From Sulfurovum sp. TSL6 (GTDB lineage: Bacteria; Campylobacterota; Campylobacteria; Campylobacterales; Sulfurovaceae), in NCBI RefSeq assembly GCF_019972115.1, contig NZ_BPFJ01000001.1, positions 496,001 to 560,000 on the forward strand: DNA of 64,000 nt. Direction: 5' to 3'. The notes beneath the pieces are model-generated. The model searched no databases. It was not told where the DNA came from and saw only the letters and a program-made list of their open reading frames with translations. Made by a program: the position numbers and the translations under genes. Of this stretch, positions 9,563 to 19,441 are shown piece after piece; the first letter of the stretch is position 1, and each line of letters starts with the position of its first letter.

Positions 9563-10033
9563 TTAGGATTCTTTAGTGATAAGCCAGTATGTTATCCCTA
9601 AAGCCAAGACAACAGCTGCTGTGCTAAGTACAAAAAGAGGTGTGATCGTCCCAAAATCAAAAATAATCACTTTACGTGAGATTGCCATTAATGCAGTTGC
9701 AACAACCAGCCTGACGGGTATCACATTGGTTTTGAGATAAAGTGTAATGTTTATGAAGATCTCTATAGCGATCAGTACGGCAAGGAAGGCACCAAAAGTT
9801 GCTAAGATATCATTGATATTTAAGAGCATAAATGGTGGGGATAAGAGACGCTGATATAATACATAAATGACATCACCGATACCCCAGACAATAACCAAAA
9901 CCATTAAAGTTGCCAAAACTTTTACTGCCATACGTATGATCTTGTGAAGAAAATCTATAAAGGGATCTTCTAATTTATCTGTCAATTCATGACCAATTTC
10001 TACAAAAGGATCCTTTTTGTTTTCATTACCCAT
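9563..10033 (-). CDS. psiE: PsiE-family membrane protein
   Basis: Protein of 156 aa with a charged N-terminus and four hydrophobic helices; RLVVATALMAISRKVIIFD matches the conserved core of the phosphate-starvation-inducible PsiE family. Role unknown. It is the first gene of a two-gene unit with the P-type ATPase, so it may assist or regulate ion pumping (inference). Confidence 0.8.
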   Translation of the reverse strand: MGNENKKDPFVEIGHELTDKLEDPFIDFLHKIIRMAVKVLATLMVLVIVWGIGDVIYVLYQRLLSPPFMLLNINDILATFGAFLAVLIAIEIFINITLYLKTNVIPVRLVVATALMAISRKVIIFDFGTITPLFVLSTAAVVLALGITYWLITKES

Positions 10034-12610
<2,577 letters not shown>

Positions 12611-12618
12611 TAGTTTCG

Positions 12619-12647
12619 ATGTAGCGTTTAAAAACAAACTGCTACAT
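12619..12647. terminator. Bidirectional hairpin after katG
   Basis: ATGTAGC (12619-12625) pairs with GCTACAT (12641-12647), and the stem extends with GTTT/AAAC around a short A-rich loop with one bulged T. It lies between convergent katG and rhodanese genes. There is only a short T run, so efficiency is uncertain. Confidence 0.5.
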
Positions 12648-12684
12648 TTGAAATGCCAATGTCCTAGAAACCTTATAGACTATA

Positions 12685-13113
12685 TCACCTTACAATCTCT
12701 GCATCATTACGCATTAAGTCTATGATACCGCCTTCAACATTAAGGGGTGTAAAGCCATTTTTTTCTAAAATACGCGATGCTTTAATACTTCTACTCCCTG
12801 ACCGGCAATAGACAATAATACGTTGATCCTTCACTTTTTCCAGTGTGTTTAGGCTACTGTCAAGTCTTTGAACCGGTATGTTTATAGCATTTTTTAGGTG
12901 CTTATCTTCATATTCTCTTACAGTTCTTACATCGAGCAGAGTGATGTTACTGTCATCTGATAGAAGTACTATAGCTTGTTTTGCATTGATAAACTCAAAG
13001 TCTGCGAGTATCCAGCCTTTGGAGTAGGCAAAGGAGATAAATAAGGCTGCCATTGCTATCCAATAAAGTATCATAGTAGAAATAAAAAAAATGATGAGTC
13101 GTGTGATTCGCAT
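12685..13113 (-). CDS. Membrane-anchored rhodanese-like protein
   Basis: Protein of 142 aa with an N-terminal transmembrane segment (about residues 8-30) and one rhodanese domain. It has LLDVRTVREYEDKHL, and the active-site loop YCRSGSRS gives a catalytic Cys near residue 103. It probably moves sulfane sulfur at the periplasmic face of the membrane. Rhodanese use is common in sulfur-oxidising Campylobacterota. It is transcribed divergently from the NarK-like gene. Confidence 0.85.
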   Translation of the reverse strand: MRITRLIIFFISTMILYWIAMAALFISFAYSKGWILADFEFINAKQAIVLLSDDSNITLLDVRTVREYEDKHLKNAINIPVQRLDSSLNTLEKVKDQRIIVYCRSGSRSIKASRILEKNGFTPLNVEGGIIDLMRNDAEIVR

Positions 13114-13236
13114 ATTGGCTCCTTTTCTCGAAAATATTTATATTAAAGTATAACTAATATTTGTATAGTGTATAAACACTCATATGTACAATATTTAATC
13201 ACTATATGTTTAATACTAGAATAATTTTTATGTATA

Positions 13237-13260
13237 CTTGATATACTATTTATACTCAAG
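13237..13260 (+). promoter_or_regulatory. Inverted repeat overlapping the narK-like ribosome site
   Basis: CTTGA plus TATA (13237-13245) can pair with TATA-C-TCAAG (13251-13260) with one bulge. The right arm runs into the AAGGAG ribosome site (13258-13263). It could be a DNA operator or an RNA hairpin that hides the ribosome site. Confidence 0.4.
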
Positions 13261-13268
13261 GAGTAAAG

Positions 13269-14549
13269 ATGATAGGTTTTAATCGTTTAAAAGGTGAGGG
13301 GAGTCCCGCTACCTTATTTGCAGCATTTTTGTATTTTGATTTTAGTTTTATGGTCTGGACAATGCTTGGACCACTATCTACAGAGATCGCAGACAGTCTG
13401 GCCAATTATGGATTTTTGATGACAGCTTCTGAGACAGCGACATTACTTTCGGTTCCTATACTTGCAGGGTCACTGCTGCGTATCGTACTTGGTTTTTTTG
13501 TGGGTAAGATCGGTGCTAAAAAGACTGCTTTGGGTGCACAGGCTATTGTTACATTTACTTTATTCTATGTGGCATCGTTTGGGGATCATATTTCTTATGA
13601 AGAGTTGTTGTTCGTGGGTATCGGACTCGGCTTCGCTGGAGCCTCATTTGCAGTGGCCTTACCACAGGCAGGGCAATGGTATCCACCAAGATTACAAGGT
13701 GTTGTACTTGGTATCGCAGGTATAGGGAATATGGGTGTTGTACTTGGTTTTCTTTTTGCTCCTAAGATCGCTGAGATTTGGGGATGGCAATCCGTATTTT
13801 TAGTGGCTGCAGTTTTATCTTTACTCGTTTTTATCACTTATGTTTTAATCGCAAAAGATGCACCCAAAGAGGTGTATGTGCCAAGACCAAAACATTTATC
13901 TGACTATGTAAGACTGTTAAAAGACAGAGATACATGGTGGTTCAACCTATTTTATGCCGTAAGTTTTGGTGCTTTTGTAGGATTTGCTATGTATATGAAA
14001 GTGTATCTTATGGCAATGTATTTTGATGAGATGGAAGTATTTGGATTAGAAGTATTAAGAGAAGAGAACATACATGTCGTTGCGGGTTATTTTGCAGCAT
14101 TTTGTATTATGTCTGGTGCACTTCTTAGACCTATAGGTGGAGCTATCGCCGATAGAATAGGGGGAATCAAATCACTTTATATTTTCCTTACAAGTGTTGC
14201 AGTGCTTATTTTCATCAATGCCTTTATAGGATTGTCATTTGGATTTGCTATTTTGATCATGTTCCTCATTATGGCAAATCTTGGTATGGCAAACGGCGCT
14301 CTCTTTCAGCTTGTCCCACAGAGGTATTCCAAAGATATAGGTATTATGACAGGAATTATTGGCGCAGCCGGTGCACTTGGAGGTGTAGCTATTTTAGAGA
14401 TACTCGGAGCATCTACATTGATATTTGGGGATTATACTATAGGCTTTATGTTCATAGCTGCCAATGCCTTGATCGCTATAGCAGGAGTAAGTTTGGTAAA
14501 GAGCAGATGGAGAACCACATGGGGTGTCAAATCAGGAGGAATTATATAA
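13269..14549 (+). CDS. narK: NarK-family nitrate/nitrite transporter (MFS)
   Basis: Major facilitator protein of 426 aa with about 12 helices. The two nitrate-signature-like stretches are visible: GIAGIGNMGVVLG near residue 155 and GIMTGIIGAAGALGG near residue 360. The opening FMVWTMLGPLSTEI is typical of NarK/NasA. It would import nitrate or exchange nitrate for nitrite. The ABC nitrate transporter genes lie 3 kb away. Start with AAGGAG and six-nt spacing; a hairpin overlaps this site. Confidence 0.88.
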   Translation: MIGFNRLKGEGSPATLFAAFLYFDFSFMVWTMLGPLSTEIADSLANYGFLMTASETATLLSVPILAGSLLRIVLGFFVGKIGAKKTALGAQAIVTFTLFYVASFGDHISYEELLFVGIGLGFAGASFAVALPQAGQWYPPRLQGVVLGIAGIGNMGVVLGFLFAPKIAEIWGWQSVFLVAAVLSLLVFITYVLIAKDAPKEVYVPRPKHLSDYVRLLKDRDTWWFNLFYAVSFGAFVGFAMYMKVYLMAMYFDEMEVFGLEVLREENIHVVAGYFAAFCIMSGALLRPIGGAIADRIGGIKSLYIFLTSVAVLIFINAFIGLSFGFAILIMFLIMANLGMANGALFQLVPQRYSKDIGIMTGIIGAAGALGGVAILEILGASTLIFGDYTIGFMFIAANALIAIAGVSLVKSRWRTTWGVKSGGII

Positions 14550-14597
14550 TTCTTTACTGCCCCATAAGAAGTATGTTCCATAATAGAATGGCCTCTC

Positions 14598-15962
14598 TTA
14601 AATCTTCTTGATCACAAAAGAACTATATTTTTGCTCACTATTTTTCGGGGTGATATGTATAAATTCATTATAGGCTATTAAAGATAATCCTGATGGTAAT
14701 TCATGAAGCATTCTTGTATCGTTGTATGGGACTATATCCAGTCCGGCACATTGTTTTTCTCCATCAACAGAAAACGTATTGATGATCGCTATACCGTCTG
14801 GTATTAAACTCTCTTGCAATACTTCAAAATATCTCTTTCTCTCTTTTTCTAAAAGTAAAAAATGGAAAACGGCTCTATCGTGCCATACATTAAACTTTTT
14901 TGTTGTTGTAAAGTGCATAATGTCTGAACATATATAGTTTGGAATGTCAGATTTATCGGAGAGTCTTTTTTTTACAATCTCAAGACAGGTTTTTGACGTG
15001 TCCAGTAGTGTAATGTTCTCATATCCATCAGCAATTAACATATCTACAAGAAGTGATGCCCCACAGCCTACATCGATGATATAGTCATCTTTTCTTGCAT
15101 AGTGTTCTATCTGCATTAATGAAGTGTTTGGCGTTTCCTGATGCCATAATACTTGTGTATAATCCTTTGTCTTAAAGAGCGTATCCCAATGCTGCTCTCT
15201 TAATACATCAGAGGGGATTTTAGTAGCTTTGAAGGTTGCACCCTGGGTTGTCTCTGAGGTAGTGTAGTGAGTAAGCCCTGTACACTCGACATCTTTAAAT
15301 CCAGCGTTTTCTATGATTTCTATCAGTTTATCCTGTCGTAAAGTGCCAGCAACACAATTGGCCCAATCTTCTTCATCGCTAGTACCACAAGATGCATTTT
15401 TTTCCATAGAACAACAGCTGTCTTCTTCAACAGATATATCGATCATATCTGCAAAAAAGAGTTTACCATGAGGTTTTAAAACCCGATATATTTCGGAAAA
15501 TACACTCTCTTTGCAAGAGGTAAGATTGATCGCACCGTTAGAGATAACAACATCCACAGATTCATCGTCAACATCTATAGTATCAAAACTGCTCTCTAGT
15601 ATCTTAACATTTGAAAAACCTGCGAGGTTCGCATGATAGGTGGCTTTTGTAACCATCTCTGGTGTTATATCTACACCAATCACGTTACCCTGATCACCAA
15701 CTAAAAGTGCAGAGATCATAAGATCAACGCCTGCACCACACCCAAGATCTACAACCGTATCACCTTTTTTGATATCACTTTGGGTAAAAGGATTTCCCAC
15801 AGCCGCACAGTATTGCCAAACCTGGGATGGAATAGCCTCTATCCATTCCTGTTTGTATCCATGTGACTGTGCATTGCTTAAGCCCTTGTCCCAGCCAAAA
15901 TCTTTATCAGGGTTTTGTGCCAATTCTGTATAAAGTTCAATGATCTGTTTATTCTCTGCCAT
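14598..15962 (-). CDS. Fusion of ArsM-like and second class I methyltransferase
   Basis: Protein of 454 aa with two SAM-dependent methyltransferase domains in tandem. Domain 1 (about 1-245) has VDLGCGAGVD at 71-80 and FGWDKG, FADMIDIS and NCVAGTL features of the arsenite methyltransferase (ArsM) family, with candidate metalloid cysteines C183, C184, C192, C203 and C227. Domain 2 (about 259-454) starts HWDTLFKTKDY, has IIDVGCGASLL at about 295-305 and VWHDRAVFHFL, as in stand-alone thiopurine/TPMT-like methyltransferases. It lies 3 nt downstream of the MerT-rhodanese gene. Likely methylates arsenic or another thiophilic (half-)metal; the double-domain layout is unusual and its exact substrate is uncertain. 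Confidence 0.8.
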   Translation of the reverse strand: MAENKQIIELYTELAQNPDKDFGWDKGLSNAQSHGYKQEWIEAIPSQVWQYCAAVGNPFTQSDIKKGDTVVDLGCGAGVDLMISALLVGDQGNVIGVDITPEMVTKATYHANLAGFSNVKILESSFDTIDVDDESVDVVISNGAINLTSCKESVFSEIYRVLKPHGKLFFADMIDISVEEDSCCSMEKNASCGTSDEEDWANCVAGTLRQDKLIEIIENAGFKDVECTGLTHYTTSETTQGATFKATKIPSDVLREQHWDTLFKTKDYTQVLWHQETPNTSLMQIEHYARKDDYIIDVGCGASLLVDMLIADGYENITLLDTSKTCLEIVKKRLSDKSDIPNYICSDIMHFTTTKKFNVWHDRAVFHFLLLEKERKRYFEVLQESLIPDGIAIINTFSVDGEKQCAGLDIVPYNDTRMLHELPSGLSLIAYNEFIHITPKNSEQKYSSFVIKKI

Positions 15963-15965
15963 GAC

Positions 15966-16976
15966 TTAGATTTCACTCTCTTTTTTAGTTACAAGCTCAT
16001 CCTCTTCCATAAAAGGGTATCCAGCTCTTGCCCAACCTTTAAGCCCTGCTGATAAGTTGTAAACATACTTATATCCTAGCTGTTTTAAAGTTTCAGCAGC
16101 CATTAAACCTCTAAATCCATTACGACAGAAAGTAATGACAACAGCTTCTTTACTATCAATCATTTTATGTATTTGTAGCTCCAGGTTTCCTCTTGTCATA
16201 CTATAGCTTTCATCATCAGTGGGAATGGTAATTTTATTCTTGTGAGAAGGTTCTCTTACATCTAAAAGAATGATCTCTTCACCTTCATCCAACATCTTTT
16301 TTAGAACAGCGGGACTCATCTCTTCAACGGTACTTTTTGCTCTTTCCATCATACCATCTACAGCGGCTATCCCAGATCCTGAGCATGCAACTTGATTACA
16401 AGCTGTTGGATGTAGTTTTTCCTCTTGCATGTATTGAAAAACAAAGAGTGCATCTGCATCAACTTTGTCAGAAATAGATGTTTCATTGGTATGGTTTGAG
16501 TTTTTTGAGCTACTTGTACAATTTGATTTTGTTTTACAAGAAGAAGTGGCTTTAAAACTTTGAACAGCAATTGTTTTGTGTGACGCTTTTTTCTTTGTCA
16601 AGTTGGTATCACATATACCGCTAGCACAACTTTCAGCACTTGGTGCAGCATCAAATACTTTATTCCCCCATTGTGGAAATGAAAGCATAACAAGTGCAAA
16701 TACTGTTACAATCGCTAAAAAAGTTTTACTCGAAAAAAATCCTTCTTTCTCTTCACACGCACATTCTAACTCTTTAGATGGTTTTAATTTGTCATACCAT
16801 GCATAGAGTAAAACAATAATAGTAAATATGACCAAATAGTTATGATATGGGGCTAACCATGAGAACGAAGTGGCAAGTGTACTAGACCCTGCCAAAAGAG
16901 CTAAAATAGGTGTTACACAACATAAAGATGCAGCTATGGTTGCACCCAGGACAGTAAATATTTTTTTATTTGCCAT
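15966..16976 (-). CDS. MerT-like transporter fused to rhodanese domain
   Basis: Protein of 336 aa. The N-terminus looks like MerT: a first helix with the vicinal pair Cys19-Cys20 (SLCCVTPIL), a second helix at about 45-60, a cytosolic ECAC pair (C72, C74) and a third helix at about 85-100. A long Ser/Thr/Cys-rich linker (about 110-190, Cys at 117, 122 and later) leads to a segment with HPTACNQVACSG, then a rhodanese domain with LLDVREPS and CRNGFRG (Cys284). This would place metal import or binding next to a persulfide carrier. It is the first gene of a two-gene operon, divergent from an ArsR regulator. Confidence 0.82.
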   Translation of the reverse strand: MANKKIFTVLGATIAASLCCVTPILALLAGSSTLATSFSWLAPYHNYLVIFTIIVLLYAWYDKLKPSKELECACEEKEGFFSSKTFLAIVTVFALVMLSFPQWGNKVFDAAPSAESCASGICDTNLTKKKASHKTIAVQSFKATSSCKTKSNCTSSSKNSNHTNETSISDKVDADALFVFQYMQEEKLHPTACNQVACSGSGIAAVDGMMERAKSTVEEMSPAVLKKMLDEGEEIILLDVREPSHKNKITIPTDDESYSMTRGNLELQIHKMIDSKEAVVITFCRNGFRGLMAAETLKQLGYKYVYNLSAGLKGWARAGYPFMEEDELVTKKESEI

Positions 16977-16996
16977 TAGAGACCTTCAGTTAATCT

Positions 16997-17016
16997 ATTT
17001 AGCCTATTTGCTAAAT
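16997..17016. promoter_or_regulatory. ArsR-type dyad operator ATTTAGC-N6-GCTAAAT
   Basis: Perfect inverted repeat: ATTTAGC at 16997-17003, six nt, GCTAAAT at 17010-17016. A further direct copy of GCTAAAT lies at 17070-17076, inside the -35 region of the divergent arsR promoter. Dyads with N6 spacing are usual for ArsR/SmtB repressors, so this is the likely binding site of the adjacent regulator. Confidence 0.65.
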
Positions 17017-17067
17017 TAATCCAAGATTCTACATATTGGGGACTTAAAAGAAAGTTAATTGTCTAAA

Positions 17068-17096
17068 TTGCTAAATAGTTTTCCTTTTGTTATAAT
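17068..17096 (+). promoter_or_regulatory. Promoter of the arsR-like gene
   Basis: TTGCTA (17068-17073), a 17-bp spacer and TATAAT (17091-17096), preceded by TGT for an extended -10. The -35 hexamer overlaps a GCTAAAT half-site, which suggests autorepression. Confidence 0.6.
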
Positions 17097-17122
17097 AGGT
17101 CAAAAATAAACAAGGTCGTACT

Positions 17123-17491
17123 ATGCTTGACATGGATGATAAGATTAAAATTTTTAAAGCATTGGGAAATGAAACCCGCTTTAAAATCTTTAAAAATATA
17201 TTTACAGGAGGATACGCCTGTTCCATTGATGAGAAACAACCTAAAGATGACTTAATCGCACAGGCGACTTGTGTCACAAGTATTGCAGAGCATTTTGATT
17301 TTGCATTACCGACGATATCGCGTCATCTTAAAGAGTTGAAAGATGCACAGATCATTACCATGACAAAGAGTAAAAATAAAATCTACATTGAGCCAAATAT
17401 AGAAACGATGAAAGAGATAGCGGAATGTTTTAGCGTTTTGGTTGATGAGTATGAAAAAGGAACTGTATTTCAGTTTGATAACACTAAGTAA
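17123..17491 (+). CDS. ArsR/SmtB-family metal(loid)-responsive repressor
   Basis: Winged-helix regulator of 122 aa with IFKALGNETRFKIF and a recognition helix ALPTISRHLKELKD at about 61-74. Cys33 and Cys50 precede the recognition helix and are candidates for metalloid sensing; they are not in the classic CVC arrangement. It is divergent from the MerT-rhodanese/methyltransferase operon and shares a 146-bp control region containing an N6-spaced dyad. An ATG two codons downstream (Met4) is a possible alternative start. It probably represses both sides until the toxic ion binds. Confidence 0.88.
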   Translation: MLDMDDKIKIFKALGNETRFKIFKNIFTGGYACSIDEKQPKDDLIAQATCVTSIAEHFDFALPTISRHLKELKDAQIITMTKSKNKIYIEPNIETMKEIAECFSVLVDEYEKGTVFQFDNTK

Positions 17492-17610
17492 TATCTTTTT
17501 TATTTCTATTTGTATAGTTTCTAATACTTACATAGTCAAACCCCTATATACTTTTAAGAGGTTTTACTATGCATCAGTCATACTATGAGGATGATAGAAA
17601 AAGAATGATG

Positions 17611-18402
17611 CTATTCATCTTCTTTGGCAAATTTTTCATACAGGAAGCTTAAGATGGCTTCTCTACACCTGATATACTCTGGATCGTGTTGAAGTTCTAC
17701 TCTGTTTCTTGGACGCTCCAGATTGACTTCGAGTATCTCTCCAATGGTTGCTTCAGGGCCATTGGTCATCATGATGACTCTGTCACTAAGGAGTACCGCT
17801 TCATCTACATCATGGGTAATGATGATCACTGTGTTTTCAACACTTTGCTGTATACGCATGAGATGTTCTTGCAGATTGGCTCTGGTCAATGAGTCAAGCG
17901 CCCCAAAAGGTTCATCCATGAGCAATACTTCAGGTTGTATAGAAAGCGCTCTGGCTATACCTACACGCTGTTTCATACCGCCTGAAATTTCGCCTGGAAG
18001 TTTGTCTTTTGCTGGCTCCAAGTTTACCATGGAGACAAATTTTTCCACACGTTCACGTAACTCCCTTGCATCAAGCTCTGGCATCACTTTTTTGACAGCC
18101 ATCTCAATATTCTCATACACGCTCAACCATGGAAGCAATGAGTGGTTTTGAAATACCACAGCTCTGTCTGGACCTGGGCCTTTAACCTCATGTCCGTTAA
18201 GAATGATATCACCTTGAGTTTGTCCATCAAGACCGGAGATCATATTGAGCAGGGTTGACTTACCGCATCCACTATGCCCGATGATCGCAATGATCTCATT
18301 CTTTTTAATTTCCAGATCGACATCTGTTACTGCGATGTAATCTTCTTTTCCCGGAATTGGGAATCGCTTCTCAATATTTTTTAAACTTAAAAATTCACTC
18401 AT
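17611..18402 (-). CDS. nrtD: Nitrate/nitrite ABC transporter ATP-binding protein
   Basis: ABC ATPase of 263 aa. Walker A GHSGCGKST, Q-loop VVFQNHSLLPW, signature ISGGMKQR and Walker B LLMDEPFGALDSLT followed by the switch His (ITHDVDEA). The LLPWLSVYENI wording is typical of the NrtC/NrtD, SsuB and TauB group, and the neighbours fix it as nitrate type. It overlaps the permease stop region by one base and is the last gene of the unit. Confidence 0.9.
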   Translation of the reverse strand: MSEFLSLKNIEKRFPIPGKEDYIAVTDVDLEIKKNEIIAIIGHSGCGKSTLLNMISGLDGQTQGDIILNGHEVKGPGPDRAVVFQNHSLLPWLSVYENIEMAVKKVMPELDARELRERVEKFVSMVNLEPAKDKLPGEISGGMKQRVGIARALSIQPEVLLMDEPFGALDSLTRANLQEHLMRIQQSVENTVIIITHDVDEAVLLSDRVIMMTNGPEATIGEILEVNLERPRNRVELQHDPEYIRCREAILSFLYEKFAKEDE

Positions 18403-19217
18403 TATGCTCTACCTTTTTTTGTATAATCAAAGAAGTCTGCTATTTTTCCCATCATTAGATCTAAAATAAATCCGATTAAACCAACGAGGATAATACCTAT
18501 AATGATGTGGTCATAGGCAAGATTGTTATACTCATCCCAAATCCAAAATCCTATACCGATACCACCCGTCAACATCTCAGCCGCAACAATAACCAACCAG
18601 GCGATTCCCAATGACAGTCTCATCCCTGTAAAGATGTATGGTACTGCAACAGGTAAAATGATCTGTACTACTTTTTCAAGTGGTGTAAACCTTAATACCT
18701 TTGCCACATTCATATAATCCTCACTTACACTACGTACACCTAATGCCGTGTTGATAATGATCGGCCAGATGGATGTGATGAAAATGGTTGAAATCGCTGT
18801 CATATTAATATCCTGGAAGATAAAGAGTAACAGGGGTAACCATGCCAATGGTGATATAGGCTTAAATATTTGTATAAACGGATTAAAGGCATACTGTGCA
18901 TTCTTGCTCATACCTATAAGTAATCCCAATGGGATCCCAATGATCAGTGCCAAAGAAAATCCGCCAAATACTCTTTTAAGCGATTCTACGATCTGCCAGA
19001 AAACACCTTTATCATCTTCATTTTCTATATAAAAAGGATCAGCCAGAACACCCTCTACTTCATCCCCTTCAGCATCTTCACCGCCAAAAGCAGCTACATA
19101 GGTATTAGCAGGGGTAGGGAAATCTTCCACCACACTTGCAATACCGCTCCATACACCTAATATGGCGATAAACACCAACAGTGGCAATACGATTTTTTTT
19201 ACAAGTTCAATATTCAT
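18402..19217 (-). CDS. nrtB: Nitrate ABC transporter permease
   Basis: Inner-membrane permease of 271 aa of the NrtB/SsuC/TauC group. It has about six helices, and the EAA loop region VAKVLRFTPLEKVVQIILPVA contacts the ATPase. I chose the ATG at 19217 because GAAGGAG (19223-19229) lies five nt before it. An in-frame ATG at 19265 with a weaker AGAGG site would add 16 residues and would lie inside an inverted repeat. The 224-nt leader separating it from nrtA is full of inverted repeats. Confidence 0.88.
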   Translation of the reverse strand: MNIELVKKIVLPLLVFIAILGVWSGIASVVEDFPTPANTYVAAFGGEDAEGDEVEGVLADPFYIENEDDKGVFWQIVESLKRVFGGFSLALIIGIPLGLLIGMSKNAQYAFNPFIQIFKPISPLAWLPLLLFIFQDINMTAISTIFITSIWPIIINTALGVRSVSEDYMNVAKVLRFTPLEKVVQIILPVAVPYIFTGMRLSLGIAWLVIVAAEMLTGGIGIGFWIWDEYNNLAYDHIIIGIILVGLIGFILDLMMGKIADFFDYTKKGRA

Positions 19218-19235
19218 TTTTTCTCCTTCAATGTA

Positions 19236-19319
19236 AACTCTTAAAAATCCTGATATTTTTGACATAGTTGTGGCCTCTATAGAGTCTACAACTATGCGTC
19301 ATGGAGATTTTTAAGAGTT
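19236..19319. repeat. Nested inverted repeat in the nrtA-nrtB spacer, proximal to nrtB
   Basis: Perfect 14-bp arms AACTCTTAAAAATC (19236-19249) and GATTTTTAAGAGTT (19306-19319) enclose a second perfect pair CATAGTTGT (19263-19271) and ACAACTATG (19288-19296), centred on the palindrome CTCTATAGAG (19274-19283). In nrtB mRNA this could fold into one long interrupted stem ending six nt before the nrtB ribosome site. Confidence 0.85.
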
Positions 19320-19324
19320 GACAT

Positions 19325-19439
19325 CTTTGTATTTACAGGTACCTGAAGTGATATAAGAAGAGATTACATCGTATTCATAAAGGAGGTTTTAATTCACTTC
19401 AGGTACCTGTAAATACAAAGCATTATGCTTTGTATTTAC
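19325..19439. repeat. Perfect 27-bp inverted repeat with overlapping 15-bp hairpin, after nrtA
   Basis: Arms at 19325-19351 and 19394-19420 are perfectly complementary over 27 bp around a 42-nt loop; they contain AGGTACCT. The second arm's GTAAATACAAAG end is also complementary to 19425-19439, forming a perfect 15-bp hairpin (19409-19423 with 19425-19439) that starts two nt after the nrtA stop. The two folds share one arm and so exclude each other. On the mRNA strand the 42-nt loop carries ACCTCCTTT (19387-19379), an anti-Shine-Dalgarno-like sequence. Confidence 0.9.
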
Positions 19440-19441
19440 GT

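Noticed and set aside
17570-17653. Frame of 27 codons starting ATGCATCAGTC after the arsR gene
   Set aside because: AAGAGG precedes it, but it runs antisense into the end of nrtD and looks like chance; no conservation can be seen.
19236-19439. Idea that the nrtA-nrtB repeats are an inserted MITE-like element
   Set aside because: No target-site duplication or second copy was seen in this window. A native RNA switch or stabilising structure fits better; a genome scan could change this.
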